From: Nevskiales bacterium
Lineage (GTDB): Bacteria; Pseudomonadota; Gammaproteobacteria; Nevskiales; Nevskiaceae
DNA: 5,841 nucleotides
Assembly (NCBI GenBank): GCA_022616655.1
Contig: JAKEEJ010000016.1
Span: 1 to 5,841 of the forward strand
Direction of reading: 5' to 3'
Positions within the stretch are counted from its first letter, which is position 1. The number at the start of each line of letters is the position of its first letter. The notes beneath the pieces are model-generated. The model was not told the origin of the DNA. It made no database searches and saw nothing but the letters and a program-made list of their open reading frames with translations. Below, piece after piece: positions 1 to 5,841 of the stretch. Made by a program: the position numbers and the translations under genes.

Positions 1-1
1 C

Positions 2-521
<520 letters not shown>

Positions 522-544
<23 letters not shown>

Positions 545-983
545 AGACCCCCGCGTCAAGGCCATTGAGCTGCTGGCGCGCCGCGAACACAGTGCACGGG
601 AGCTCCGGCGCAAGCTGGAACAGCGCGGCATTGGCGAGGATCGGGCCGCCGCCGCGGTCGAGGAGCTGGCGCGGGACGGCTGGCAGAACGATGCGCGTTA
701 TGCCGAAACGCGGGTGCGCGGCCGGATCCAGCAGGGCTATGGGCCCGTGCGGATTGCAGCAGAACTACGGACGGCCGGCGTCTCCTCCGACGACATCCGC
801 CAGGCGTTAGACGACGCGGAAGCCGACTGGTACGCGCTGGCGGCCGCGGTCCATGCAAAACATTTTGGCGCACGGCCCAGAACCTCCGCCGAGCGGGCCA
901 GGCACTACCGTTATCTGCAGGGGCGCGGATTCGACGGCGGGCAGATCGAAGCGGCGCTCAAAGGGGATTCCTCCGGGGATTGA
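522..983 (+). CDS. recX: RecX, regulator of RecA
   Basis: RecX binds RecA filaments and limits their extension and their recombinase and co-protease activities. The 153-residue length fits the family (E. coli is about 166). The protein is small, charged and mostly helical. Family landmarks are the N-terminal repeat [19 protein letters not shown] (14-32), DARYAE (57-62), the signature GYGP followed by RIAAEL (72-82), DWYALA, and a C-terminal Y-L-x-x-R-G-F-D-x-x-x-I segment, in the order found in E. coli RecX. The start is GTG at 522, supported by AAGGGAG upstream and by placement of the first conserved helix. The recA overlap puts it in a different frame from recA, so dosage is probably tied to recA expression by transcription and translational coupling. 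Any LexA operator would lie upstream of recA, outside the window. Confidence 0.96.
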
Positions 984-1035
984 TAGGCCGAAAGGCTCGT
1001 GCCAAGCTGTCCGCCCCCATGCGCGGAGAAGCCCA

Positions 1036-1452
1036 ATGATGCATAAACGATTCTGGCTGGCGTTCGCGGCGGTCTATGTCGTGCACACGGCACTTTCCTT
1101 TCTGTTGCACGGCGTCGTGCTTCAATCCACGTACGAATCCCTGGCGCAGGTCTGGCGACCCATGGCCGAAATGCACGCCAGGATGCCCATCCTGTATGCA
1201 AGTGCGGCGGTCTGGCTGTTCCTGTTCTGTTACATCTTCACCAAGGGCTACGAGAACAAGGGTGTCGGCGAAGGCGTGCGCTACGGGGCTCTGATCGGGG
1301 CCTTTGTGTCGGTCATGTCGGCCTTCGATAGCTACGTCATCTACCCGATCCCTTTGTGCCTCGCGCTGATCTGGCTGATCGGCGGCGTGGTCACCTTCAC
1401 CCTCCTCGGCGCCGTACTGGCGGCCGTCTACCGGCGCGGCGCGATCCCTTAA
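1036..1452 (+). CDS. Conserved hypothetical membrane protein, four predicted TM segments
   Basis: I cannot assign a function. The 138-residue product has four hydrophobic stretches: about 6-29, 52-68, 84-103 and 107-131. The N-terminus is basic (MMHKR) and there is no cleavable-looking signal peptide, so it is probably an inner-membrane protein. Between TM1 and TM2 is the polar segment QVWRPMAEM (38-46), and TM3 and TM4 are joined by DSYVIYPIP (98-106); both resemble motifs I remember from small uncharacterised proteobacterial membrane proteins, but this is unverified. The frame is open back to 853, but that stretch is recX read out of frame and gives a hydrophilic, Arg/Pro-rich leader, so I chose the ATGATG at 1036-1041. 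GGAGAAG (1025-1031) lies 4 or 7 bases before these two ATGs; the second, at 1039, is equally plausible. It starts 52 bases after recX and could be the last gene of the recA transcript. Confidence 0.8.
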   Translation: MMHKRFWLAFAAVYVVHTALSFLLHGVVLQSTYESLAQVWRPMAEMHARMPILYASAAVWLFLFCYIFTKGYENKGVGEGVRYGALIGAFVSVMSAFDSYVIYPIPLCLALIWLIGGVVTFTLLGAVLAAVYRRGAIP

Positions 1453-1485
1453 CGCCCGACCGTTCCCCGGCCGTGGCGCCCAGGC

Positions 1486-1501
1486 CGCGGCGTTCGCCGC
1501 G
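1486..1501. other. GC-rich stem-loop downstream of the membrane-protein gene
   Basis: CGCGGCG (1486-1492), TT, CGCCGCG (1495-1501) is a perfect 7-bp inverted repeat with a 2-base centre, 34 bases after the stop codon of the membrane-protein gene. No T-tract follows (GCCCGCGGGG), so it is not a standard intrinsic terminator. It could slow transcription, protect a 3' end, or just reflect the high local GC. Confidence 0.35.
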
Positions 1502-1544
1502 CCCGCGGGGGGCCGTACTCGCACAAGACGGCGCAGCGCACGCT

Positions 1545-1559
1545 CCGCTACCATAGCGG
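1545..1559 (+). promoter_or_regulatory. Candidate alaS -10 region overlapped by a palindrome
   Basis: CCGCTA (1545-1550), CCA, TAGCGG (1554-1559) is a perfect 6-bp-arm inverted repeat 28 bases before the alaS GTG. Inside it, TACCAT (1549-1554) matches the sigma-70 -10 consensus at 4 of 6 positions. An 18-base spacer leads back to AAGACG (1525-1530), a poor -35. Transcription would then start near 1561, giving a leader of about 27 bases. E. coli AlaRS is known to repress its own gene by binding a palindrome at the transcription start, so this could be an operator. Both the promoter and the operator roles are inferred. Confidence 0.35.
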
Positions 1560-1587
1560 CCCGTTTATTCGCCCGAAAGTTTCTCCC

Positions 1588-4284
1588 GTGACTGGCCATG
1601 AGCTGCGAGCGCTGTTCCTGAAGTTTTTCGAGGGGTACGGCCATACGCGCGTGCCCTCCAGTCCGCTCGTGCCCGGCAACGATCCGACCCTGCTGTTTAC
1701 CAATGCGGGCATGGTGCCGTTCAAGGACGCGTTCCTGGGCCACGAGAAGCGCGGCTACGTGCGCGCGGCCAGCAGCCAGAAGTGCGTACGGGCCGGTGGC
1801 AAGCACAACGACCTGGAGAATGTCGGTTACACCGCGCGGCACCATACCTTCTTCGAGATGCTGGGCAACTTCAGTTTCGGTGATTACTTCAAGAAAGAGG
1901 CCATTCCGTATGCCTGGGAATTCGTCACCTCCAGGAACTGGCTTGGCATTGACCCCCAGCGTCTGATGGTGACGGTCTACCACACCGACGACGAGGCCTA
2001 TGAACTCTGGGCCAACACCGTCAAAGTGCCGAAGAACCGTATCGTGCGGATCGGCAACCGGCCCGACGGCGGTTCCGATAACTTCTGGCAGATGGGCGAC
2101 ACCGGACCCTGTGGGCCCTGTTCGGAAATCTTCTCCGACCATGGCAGCAAGATCGCCGGCGGACCGCCGGGATCCAAAGACGCCGACGGGGATCGCTGGG
2201 TCGAAATCTGGAACCTGGTGTTCATGCAGTACAACCGCGCGGCCGACGGTACGCTCGCGCCCCTGCCCGCGCCCAGCGTGGACACCGGCATGGGCCTGGA
2301 ACGTCTCTGTGCCGTCATGCAGGGCGTGCATGATAATTACGAGATTGATCTTTTCCGTCCTCTGATCGAAGCCGCCGACCGACTCGCCCAAGGCGCGGGA
2401 ACCCGATCCCGCCTCCCGCCTCCCGCCTCCCGCCTCCCGAGCCTGAAAGTTATCGCCGATCACATCCGCGCCACCGGCTTCCTGATCTGCGACGGCGTGC
2501 ATCCTTCGAACGAAGGCCGTGGCTACGTCCTGCGCCGCATCCTGCGGCGCGCCATCCGGCACGGCCACAAGCTGGGCCTGAACGAACCGTTCTTTTTCAA
2601 ACTGGTGGCGCCGCTGGCCGGAATCATGGGCGAGGCCTATCCCGAGTTGAATGAAAAGCGCACCCACCTCGAGAACGTGATCCGGCAGGAAGAAGACAGC
2701 TTCGCGGTGACACTCGACAAGGGTCTGAAGCTGCTGGAAGAGGCCATGGCCAACACCGCCCGCAAAACCATTGCCGGTGAAACGGTGTTCAAGCTTTACG
2801 ACACTTACGGTTTCCCCGTGGACCTGACCGCCGACATCGCCCGCGAGCGGGGCCTGCGCATAGACGAAGCCGGCTATGAGCGCGAGATGGCCGCGCAGCG
2901 CGAACGCGCCCGCAGCGCCAGCGGCTTCAAGGCCGGGGACACGTTGAGCTACGTGGGCGCGGACACCTGCTTTCACGGATACGAGCGGCTGGGTGTAGAC
3001 AAAGCCCGAGTGCTCGCGCTGTACCGCGACGGTCAGTCCGTCAAGATGTTGAACGCCGGTGAAACGGGAATCGTCGTGTTGTCCGACACGCCATTTTATG
3101 CAGAGTCCGGCGGCCAGGTCGGCGACAGGGGCAAAATTGTTTCCCCTCTCCCCGCGACGCGGGGAGAGGGTCAGGGTGAGGGGCCGCTTTTTGACGTGAC
3201 CGACACGCAGAAGATCAAGGGCAACGTATTTGGCCACCACGGCAAATTGATGTCCGGTGCGTTGAAGCCGGGCGACGCGGTGAAAGCGACGGTGACCGAG
3301 AGCATCCGCCGCGCCACCATGCGCAATCACTCGGCCACTCACCTGATGCACCGTGCGTTGCGCGAAGTGCTGGGCGCCCACGTGACGCAGAAGGGCTCCC
3401 GGGTGGACGAAACCCGCACGCGCTTCGACTTTTCGCACCCGCAACCGGTGACGGCGGAGGAGATCGCCGAAATCGAGCGGCGGGTCAACCGCGCCATCGT
3501 CGCCAATGTTCCGGTGGACGTGACCTTGATGAAATACGATGCCGCCCTCCAGACCGGGGCGATGGCGCTGTTCGACGAGAAATACGGCGACGAGGTGCGG
3601 GTGCTGCGCATGGGCACGTTTTCGACAGAGCTTTGCGGCGGCACGCACGTGTCGCGCACCGGCGACATCGGCCTCTTCAAAATCGTCAGCGAGGGTGGCG
3701 TGGCGGCCGGAATTCGCCGGATTGAGGCGACCACCGCGGAGGGCGCACTGGCCCATGTTCAGGAACACGACGCGACACTCGCGAAAACCGCAAACGCGCT
3801 GAACATTCGCACCGCCGAAGTGCCGGAAAAGGTGCAGCAACTGCTGGAGCGCAGCAGGCAGCTTGAAAGAGAGCTGGCTCAACTTAAAGTGAAACTGGCC
3901 TCGGGCGCCGGCGGCGGCGACCTCGCGGGCCAGGCCAGAGACGTGAAGGGCATAAAACTGCTGTCGGCGGCCGTGGACGACATAGACGCCGGTGGATTGC
4001 GCGAGTTGATGGATCGGCTCAAGAACAGGCTCAGCTCTTCCGGGAACTCGGCCATTGTTGTGCTGGGGTCTGTAAACAAGGATAAGGTTGCGCTGATTGC
4101 CGGCGTCACCGCCGGTCTCACATCGAGAGTGCAGGCCGGCGAGCTGGTGAATTTTGTCGCCCAGCAGGTCGGGGGCAAGGGCGGCGGCCGACCCGATATG
4201 GCCCAGGCCGGCGGCACCCAGCCGGAAAACCTTCCCAAAGCCATTGCCAGCGTTGAAGCCTGGCTGACCGAAAAGCTGAGTTGA
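1588..4284 (+). CDS. alaS: Alanyl-tRNA synthetase with two repeat-derived insertions
   Basis: AlaRS is the cytoplasmic class II synthetase that charges tRNA-Ala and hydrolyses mischarged Ser- and Gly-tRNA-Ala. All expected parts are present. The catalytic domain (about 1-245) has [11 protein letters not shown] (32-42), the motif 2 region with [20 protein letters not shown] (66-85), and motif 3 GMGLERL (234-240). A tRNA-recognition domain follows. The editing domain has zinc and catalytic residues H581 and H585 (HSATH) and C683 and H687 (CGGTH). A coiled coil lies at about 745-772, and the C-Ala domain contains [15 protein letters not shown]. At 898 residues it is 22 longer than E. coli AlaRS. 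About 9 extra residues fall in the heptamer array (274-284) and about 11 in the palindromic element (519-532); both are in frame, and no core motif is lost. The GTG start is the only one that fits the N-terminal alignment; its ribosome-binding site is weak (GAAAG, 8 bases upstream). lysC begins 2 bases after the stop. Confidence 0.98.
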   Translation: MTGHELRALFLKFFEGYGHTRVPSSPLVPGNDPTLLFTNAGMVPFKDAFLGHEKRGYVRAASSQKCVRAGGKHNDLENVGYTARHHTFFEMLGNFSFGDYFKKEAIPYAWEFVTSRNWLGIDPQRLMVTVYHTDDEAYELWANTVKVPKNRIVRIGNRPDGGSDNFWQMGDTGPCGPCSEIFSDHGSKIAGGPPGSKDADGDRWVEIWNLVFMQYNRAADGTLAPLPAPSVDTGMGLERLCAVMQGVHDNYEIDLFRPLIEAADRLAQGAGTRSRLPPPASRLPSLKVIADHIRATGFLICDGVHPSNEGRGYVLRRILRRAIRHGHKLGLNEPFFFKLVAPLAGIMGEAYPELNEKRTHLENVIRQEEDSFAVTLDKGLKLLEEAMANTARKTIAGETVFKLYDTYGFPVDLTADIARERGLRIDEAGYEREMAAQRERARSASGFKAGDTLSYVGADTCFHGYERLGVDKARVLALYRDGQSVKMLNAGETGIVVLSDTPFYAESGGQVGDRGKIVSPLPATRGEGQGEGPLFDVTDTQKIKGNVFGHHGKLMSGALKPGDAVKATVTESIRRATMRNHSATHLMHRALREVLGAHVTQKGSRVDETRTRFDFSHPQPVTAEEIAEIERRVNRAIVANVPVDVTLMKYDAALQTGAMALFDEKYGDEVRVLRMGTFSTELCGGTHVSRTGDIGLFKIVSEGGVAAGIRRIEATTAEGALAHVQEHDATLAKTANALNIRTAEVPEKVQQLLERSRQLERELAQLKVKLASGAGGGDLAGQARDVKGIKLLSAAVDDIDAGGLRELMDRLKNRLSSSGNSAIVVLGSVNKDKVALIAGVTAGLTSRVQAGELVNFVAQQVGGKGGGRPDMAQAGGTQPENLPKAIASVEAWLTEKLS
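2408..2439. repeat. CCCGCCT heptamer tandem array inside alaS
   Basis: Four exact copies of CCCGCCT (2408-2435) are followed by a partial CCCG (2436-2439). The preceding ACCCGAT (2401-2407) looks like a degenerate copy. The array encodes part of AlaRS residues 272-284 ([13 protein letters not shown]), just after motif 3 and before the conserved VIADHIR, where E. coli has about 9 fewer residues. Seven is not a multiple of three, so gain or loss of one or two units would frameshift alaS, while three units preserve the frame. The complementary strand has six GGG runs separated by 3-4 bases (2402-2438), a canonical G-quadruplex pattern on the transcribed template strand. Confidence 0.9.
3142..3183. 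repeat. Palindromic dispersed-type repeat inserted in frame in alaS
   Basis: The core is a perfect 13-bp inverted repeat around a single A: CCCTCTCCCCGCG (3144-3156) and CGCGGGGAGAGGG (3158-3170). It is followed by the tail TCAGGGTGAGGGG (3171-3183). Arm plus tail match, from memory, a palindromic intergenic repeat scattered through many beta- and gammaproteobacterial genomes, whose spurious translations read [11 protein letters not shown] or [14 protein letters not shown]. Here it is translated as the latter, residues 519-532 of AlaRS, between [13 protein letters not shown] and the conserved DTQK. E. coli AlaRS has a short linker of about 10 residues there, against 21 here. Family membership is recalled, not searched. 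Confidence 0.85.
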
Positions 4285-4286
4285 CC

Positions 4287-5522
4287 ATGGCTCTCATCGT
4301 CCAGAAATACGGCGGCACCTCGATGGGTTCGATCGAACGCATCGAGCACGTGGCCGCCAAGGTCGCGGCGACGCGCGAGCAGGGCCACCGGGTGGTGGTG
4401 GTGGTTTCGGCAATGTCAGGCGAAACCGACCGTCTGCTCAAGCTCGCCAAATCCGTCCACCCGCGCGGCAATCCGCGCGAGATGGACCAGATCGCCGCCA
4501 CCGGCGAGCAGGTCAGCATCGGCCTGCTGGCGCTGGCCCTGGAAAAGCGCGGCGTGCAGGCCCGCTCCTACACCGGGGCGCAGGTGGCCATCCGCACCGA
4601 CAATGCCTACAGCAAGGCGCGCATCAAGGACATCAAAGCGGAGCGGCTGCTCGCCGACTGCCAGGCCGGCATCGTGCCGGTGGTGGCCGGATTTCAGGGC
4701 GTGGACGACAGCGGCAACGTCACGACCCTGGGACGCGGCGGATCCGACACCACCGGCGTTGCACTGGCGGCGGCACTCAAGGCCGACGAATGCCAGATCT
4801 ACACCGACGTGGACGGCGTCTACACCACCGATCCGCGCGTAGAGCCCCAGGCCCGGCGTCTGGACCGGATCACGTTCGAGGAAATGCTCGAGATGGCCAG
4901 TCTCGGCTCCAAGGTGCTGCAGATCCGTTCCGTGGAGTTCGCCGGCAAATACAAAGTTCCGCTGCGCGTACTCTCCACGTTCGTGGACGGTCCGGGCACG
5001 CTGATCACGCTTGAGGAATCCACTGCGGGAGAATCCATGGAAGACGCTCGTATTTCTGGCATCGCTTTCAACCGCGACGAGGCCCAGTTGACGGTCCTGG
5101 GTGTTCCCGATCGGCCCGGCATCGCGGCCGCGATTCTCGGCCCCATCGGCGAGGCCAACATTGAAGTGGACATGATCGTGCAGAACGTGGCGCCCGATGC
5201 CACCACCGACTTCACGTTCACCGTGCACCGCAACGATTTCGACCGCGCTCACGACATCACCAAAACCGTGGCCGCCGAACTGCACGCCAAGGACGTGCGC
5301 AGCGCCTCGGATATCGCCAAGGTGTCGCTGGTGGGCGTGGGCATGCGTTCGCACGCGGGCATCGCTTCGCGCATGTTCAAGGCGCTGGCCGGCGACGGCA
5401 TCAACATCCAGATGATTTCCACCTCCGAGATCAAGATCTCGGTGGTGATTCAGGACAAGTATCTGGAACTGGCCGTCCGTACCCTGCACAAGGCCTTCAA
5501 CCTGGAGTCTGCGGCGTGCTGA
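4287..5522 (+). CDS. lysC: Aspartate kinase, monofunctional, with C-terminal ACT domains
   Basis: Aspartokinase phosphorylates L-aspartate with ATP, the first step to lysine, threonine, methionine and diaminopimelate. The 411-residue protein fits the monofunctional Pseudomonas/Corynebacterium type rather than the kinase-homoserine dehydrogenase fusion. The kinase domain has KYGGTS (7-12), SAMSGETDRL, TGEQVSIGLL, GRGGSDTTG (149-157) and YTDVDGVYTTDPR (172-184). Two ACT domains follow: ACT1 from about 268 (LTVLGVPDRPG) and ACT2 from about 346 (VSLVGVGMRSHAG, ISTSEIKISVVI). These are the usual sites for feedback inhibition by lysine and threonine. I chose the ATG at 4287, which gives MALIVQKYGGTS, over an in-frame TTG at 4281 that would overlap the alaS stop codon. 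The ribosome-binding site is weak, and the 2-base gap to alaS suggests coupled translation. The 3' end overlaps csrA by 7 bases. Confidence 0.97.
   Translation: MALIVQKYGGTSMGSIERIEHVAAKVAATREQGHRVVVVVSAMSGETDRLLKLAKSVHPRGNPREMDQIAATGEQVSIGLLALALEKRGVQARSYTGAQVAIRTDNAYSKARIKDIKAERLLADCQAGIVPVVAGFQGVDDSGNVTTLGRGGSDTTGVALAAALKADECQIYTDVDGVYTTDPRVEPQARRLDRITFEEMLEMASLGSKVLQIRSVEFAGKYKVPLRVLSTFVDGPGTLITLEESTAGESMEDARISGIAFNRDEAQLTVLGVPDRPGIAAAILGPIGEANIEVDMIVQNVAPDATTDFTFTVHRNDFDRAHDITKTVAAELHAKDVRSASDIAKVSLVGVGMRSHAGIASRMFKALAGDGINIQMISTSEIKISVVIQDKYLELAVRTLHKAFNLESAAC
5037..5522 (+). CDS. Possible internal start: aspartokinase beta (regulatory) subunit
   Basis: Inside lysC, in the same frame, an ATG at 5037 (Met251) is preceded 5 bases upstream by GGGAG (5027-5031), a better ribosome-binding site than that of lysC itself. 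Translation would give 161 residues starting MEDARISGIAF, containing both ACT domains and no kinase domain. Corynebacterium and Bacillus aspartokinases of this type make exactly such a beta subunit from an internal start near residue 250 and assemble as alpha2beta2. The sequence shows the signal; that it is used here is inference. The alternative is a chance ATG in a linker. Confidence 0.5.
   Translation: MEDARISGIAFNRDEAQLTVLGVPDRPGIAAAILGPIGEANIEVDMIVQNVAPDATTDFTFTVHRNDFDRAHDITKTVAAELHAKDVRSASDIAKVSLVGVGMRSHAGIASRMFKALAGDGINIQMISTSEIKISVVIQDKYLELAVRTLHKAFNLESAAC
5504..5507 (+). promoter_or_regulatory. Shine-Dalgarno for csrA, inside lysC
   Basis: GGAG lies 8 bases before the GTG at 5516 and fixes the csrA start, together with the exact match of the CsrA N-terminus. 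It also contains the GGA core that CsrA binds in target leaders, so autoregulation at this site is conceivable. I could not find a clear hairpin presenting it, so that part is speculative. Confidence 0.6.
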
Positions 5523-5689
5523 TTCTCACGCGGCGCGTCGGTGAGTCCATCACCATCGGTGACCGTATCGTGGTCAAAGTGCTCGAGGTCCAGGCTCAGA
5601 AAGTACAGCTGGGCATCGAAGCGCCCAAGGACGTGAAAGTGACCCGGCCGGAACTGGCCGCCAAGGCTCCTATGGATACAAAGAAATAA
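5516..5689 (+). CDS. csrA: CsrA/RsmA, global RNA-binding regulator
   Basis: CsrA is a small dimeric protein that binds GGA-containing mRNA leaders and controls carbon storage, motility, biofilm and virulence traits, mostly by blocking translation; it is usually titrated by CsrB/RsmZ-type small RNAs. The 57-residue product (E. coli 61) starts MLILTRRVGESITIGD, matching the family from residue 1. RNA-contact residues L4, R6, V42 and R44 are present. Position 45 is Pro, in VTRPEL, where E. coli has Glu in VHREEI. The C-terminal tail is short and ends in KK. The GTG start overlaps the lysC stop codon (GTGCTGA), implying translational coupling. The position before a tRNA-Ser-like sequence matches gammaproteobacterial synteny. 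The 66 bases after the stop (5690-5755) show no convincing terminator. Confidence 0.96.
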   Translation: MLILTRRVGESITIGDRIVVKVLEVQAQKVQLGIEAPKDVKVTRPELAAKAPMDTKK

Positions 5690-5755
5690 TGATTTGCTTT
5701 AACGAGTGTGGAGCAGCGTGTATTCCCGGTAATATCCGCACCACAATCTGTCTAC

Positions 5756-5779
5756 GGAAAGATGGCCGAGTGGGTGAAG
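5756..5779 (+). tRNA. 5' end of a tRNA-Ser-like gene, interrupted after the D-loop
   Basis: GGAAAGA (5756-5762) fits a serine acceptor strand. It is followed by TG, GCC of the D-stem and the serine-type D-loop GAGTGGGTGAAG, ending at 5779. Position directly after csrA is where gammaproteobacteria such as E. coli carry tRNA-Ser. A normal gene would continue with the GGC D-stem partner and an anticodon arm, but instead a hairpin element follows. A possible resumption is GCGCACGCC at 5830-5838, which resembles the normal continuation in tRNA-Ser(GCU), but the next bases are GAG, lacking the invariant T33. The 3' half is not in the window. It may be an interrupted gene, a remnant, or an assembly join. 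Confidence 0.55.
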
Positions 5780-5788
5780 CGGGGCTTT

Positions 5789-5813
5789 CGTGAATGTCCG
5801 GTGGACATTCACG
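5789..5813. repeat. Perfect hairpin element within or abutting the tRNA-Ser-like sequence
   Basis: CGTGAATGTCC (5789-5799), GGT, GGACATTCACG (5803-5813) forms an 11-bp perfect stem with a 3-base loop. An outer 5-bp pairing, AGCGG (5778-5782) with CCGCT (5814-5818), extends the stem across a 6-base bulge. The following bases contain CGAG twice (5826-5829 region as CCGAG, and CCGAG at 5837-5841). The compact inverted-repeat form suggests a dispersed palindromic repeat. No other copy is in the window, so its family is unknown. Confidence 0.8.
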
Positions 5814-5841
5814 CCGCTGAACGCCCGAGGCGCACGCCGAG

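Noticed and set aside
853..1035. Upstream extension of the membrane-protein frame into recX
   Set aside because: The extra 61 residues are recX read out of frame, with no ribosome-binding site; the ATGATG at 1036 with GGAGAAG is better.
1486..1510. Intrinsic terminator after the membrane-protein gene
   Set aside because: The stem is good but is followed by GC-rich sequence rather than a run of T.
2408..2439. CRISPR-like array
   Set aside because: Units are 7 bases, contiguous and without spacers.
3144..3170. Terminator or attenuator within alaS
   Set aside because: The hairpin is strong but lies in mid-gene with no T-tract, and the arms plus tail fit a dispersed repeat better.
958..3882. 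Stop-free minus-strand frame of about 970 codons antisense to alaS
   Set aside because: It mirrors the codon bias of a high-GC gene; the translation is His/Gly/Val/Arg-rich with no recognisable domain, and alaS is unambiguous on the plus strand. It includes the reverse translation of the two repeats.
4281..4286. TTG start for lysC two codons earlier
   Set aside because: The ATG at 4287 gives the family-typical MALIVQK N-terminus, and neither start has a better ribosome-binding site.
5690..5755. Promoter of the tRNA gene (TTTAAC at 5698 with TATTCC at 5721, or TAATAT at 5730) and a weak TGTGG/CCACA stem
   Set aside because: Each box matches consensus at only 3-4 of 6 positions, spacing is good for only one pair, and the 5-bp stem has a 29-base loop.
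5756..5841. Self-splicing intron in the tRNA gene
   Set aside because: The break is in the D-arm, not the anticodon loop, no group I core elements are visible, and too little sequence remains.

Overview
The window looks like a high-GC gammaproteobacterial chromosome segment. All protein genes are on the plus strand, in the order recA (3' part), recX, a small membrane-protein gene, alaS, lysC, csrA, then the 5' end of a tRNA-Ser-like gene. The recA-recX-alaS-csrA-tRNA-Ser order is a classic gammaproteobacterial arrangement. The lysC insertion between alaS and csrA resembles Pseudomonas and related lineages, while the 'MMPGQ' form of RecA loop L2 resembles Xanthomonas-type RecA. I infer a deep-branching or uncultured gammaproteobacterium and cannot go further from sequence alone.

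Region 1-983 is the recombination module. RecA is cut by the left window edge. RecX starts on a GTG inside the recA 3' end, so the modulator is probably translated by coupling to its target. Region 1036-1452 encodes an uncharacterised protein with four predicted membrane segments. Region 1453-1587 is a 135-base gap with a GC-rich stem-loop and a palindrome that overlaps a plausible alaS -10 box. Region 1588-5689 is a tight cluster: alaS and lysC are 2 bases apart, and lysC and csrA overlap by 7 bases. They are probably co-transcribed, linking tRNA charging, aspartate-family amino-acid synthesis and the global post-transcriptional regulator CsrA.

The most unusual content is repetitive DNA in conserved genes. 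alaS carries two in-frame insertions that other AlaRS proteins I can recall lack. One is a CCCGCCT heptamer array at 2408-2439, which has G-quadruplex potential on the template strand. The other is a dispersed-type palindromic element at 3142-3183, in the editing-domain region. Together they account for nearly all of the extra length over E. coli AlaRS. A third element, a near-perfect hairpin at 5789-5813, lies where the tRNA-Ser gene should continue, so that gene is either interrupted or joined to a repeat by an assembly error. lysC also contains an in-frame ATG with a good ribosome-binding site exactly at the regulatory-domain boundary, suggesting a separate beta subunit. I see no complete new system, CRISPR array, transposase or phage gene; the novelty is in these insertions and overlaps.
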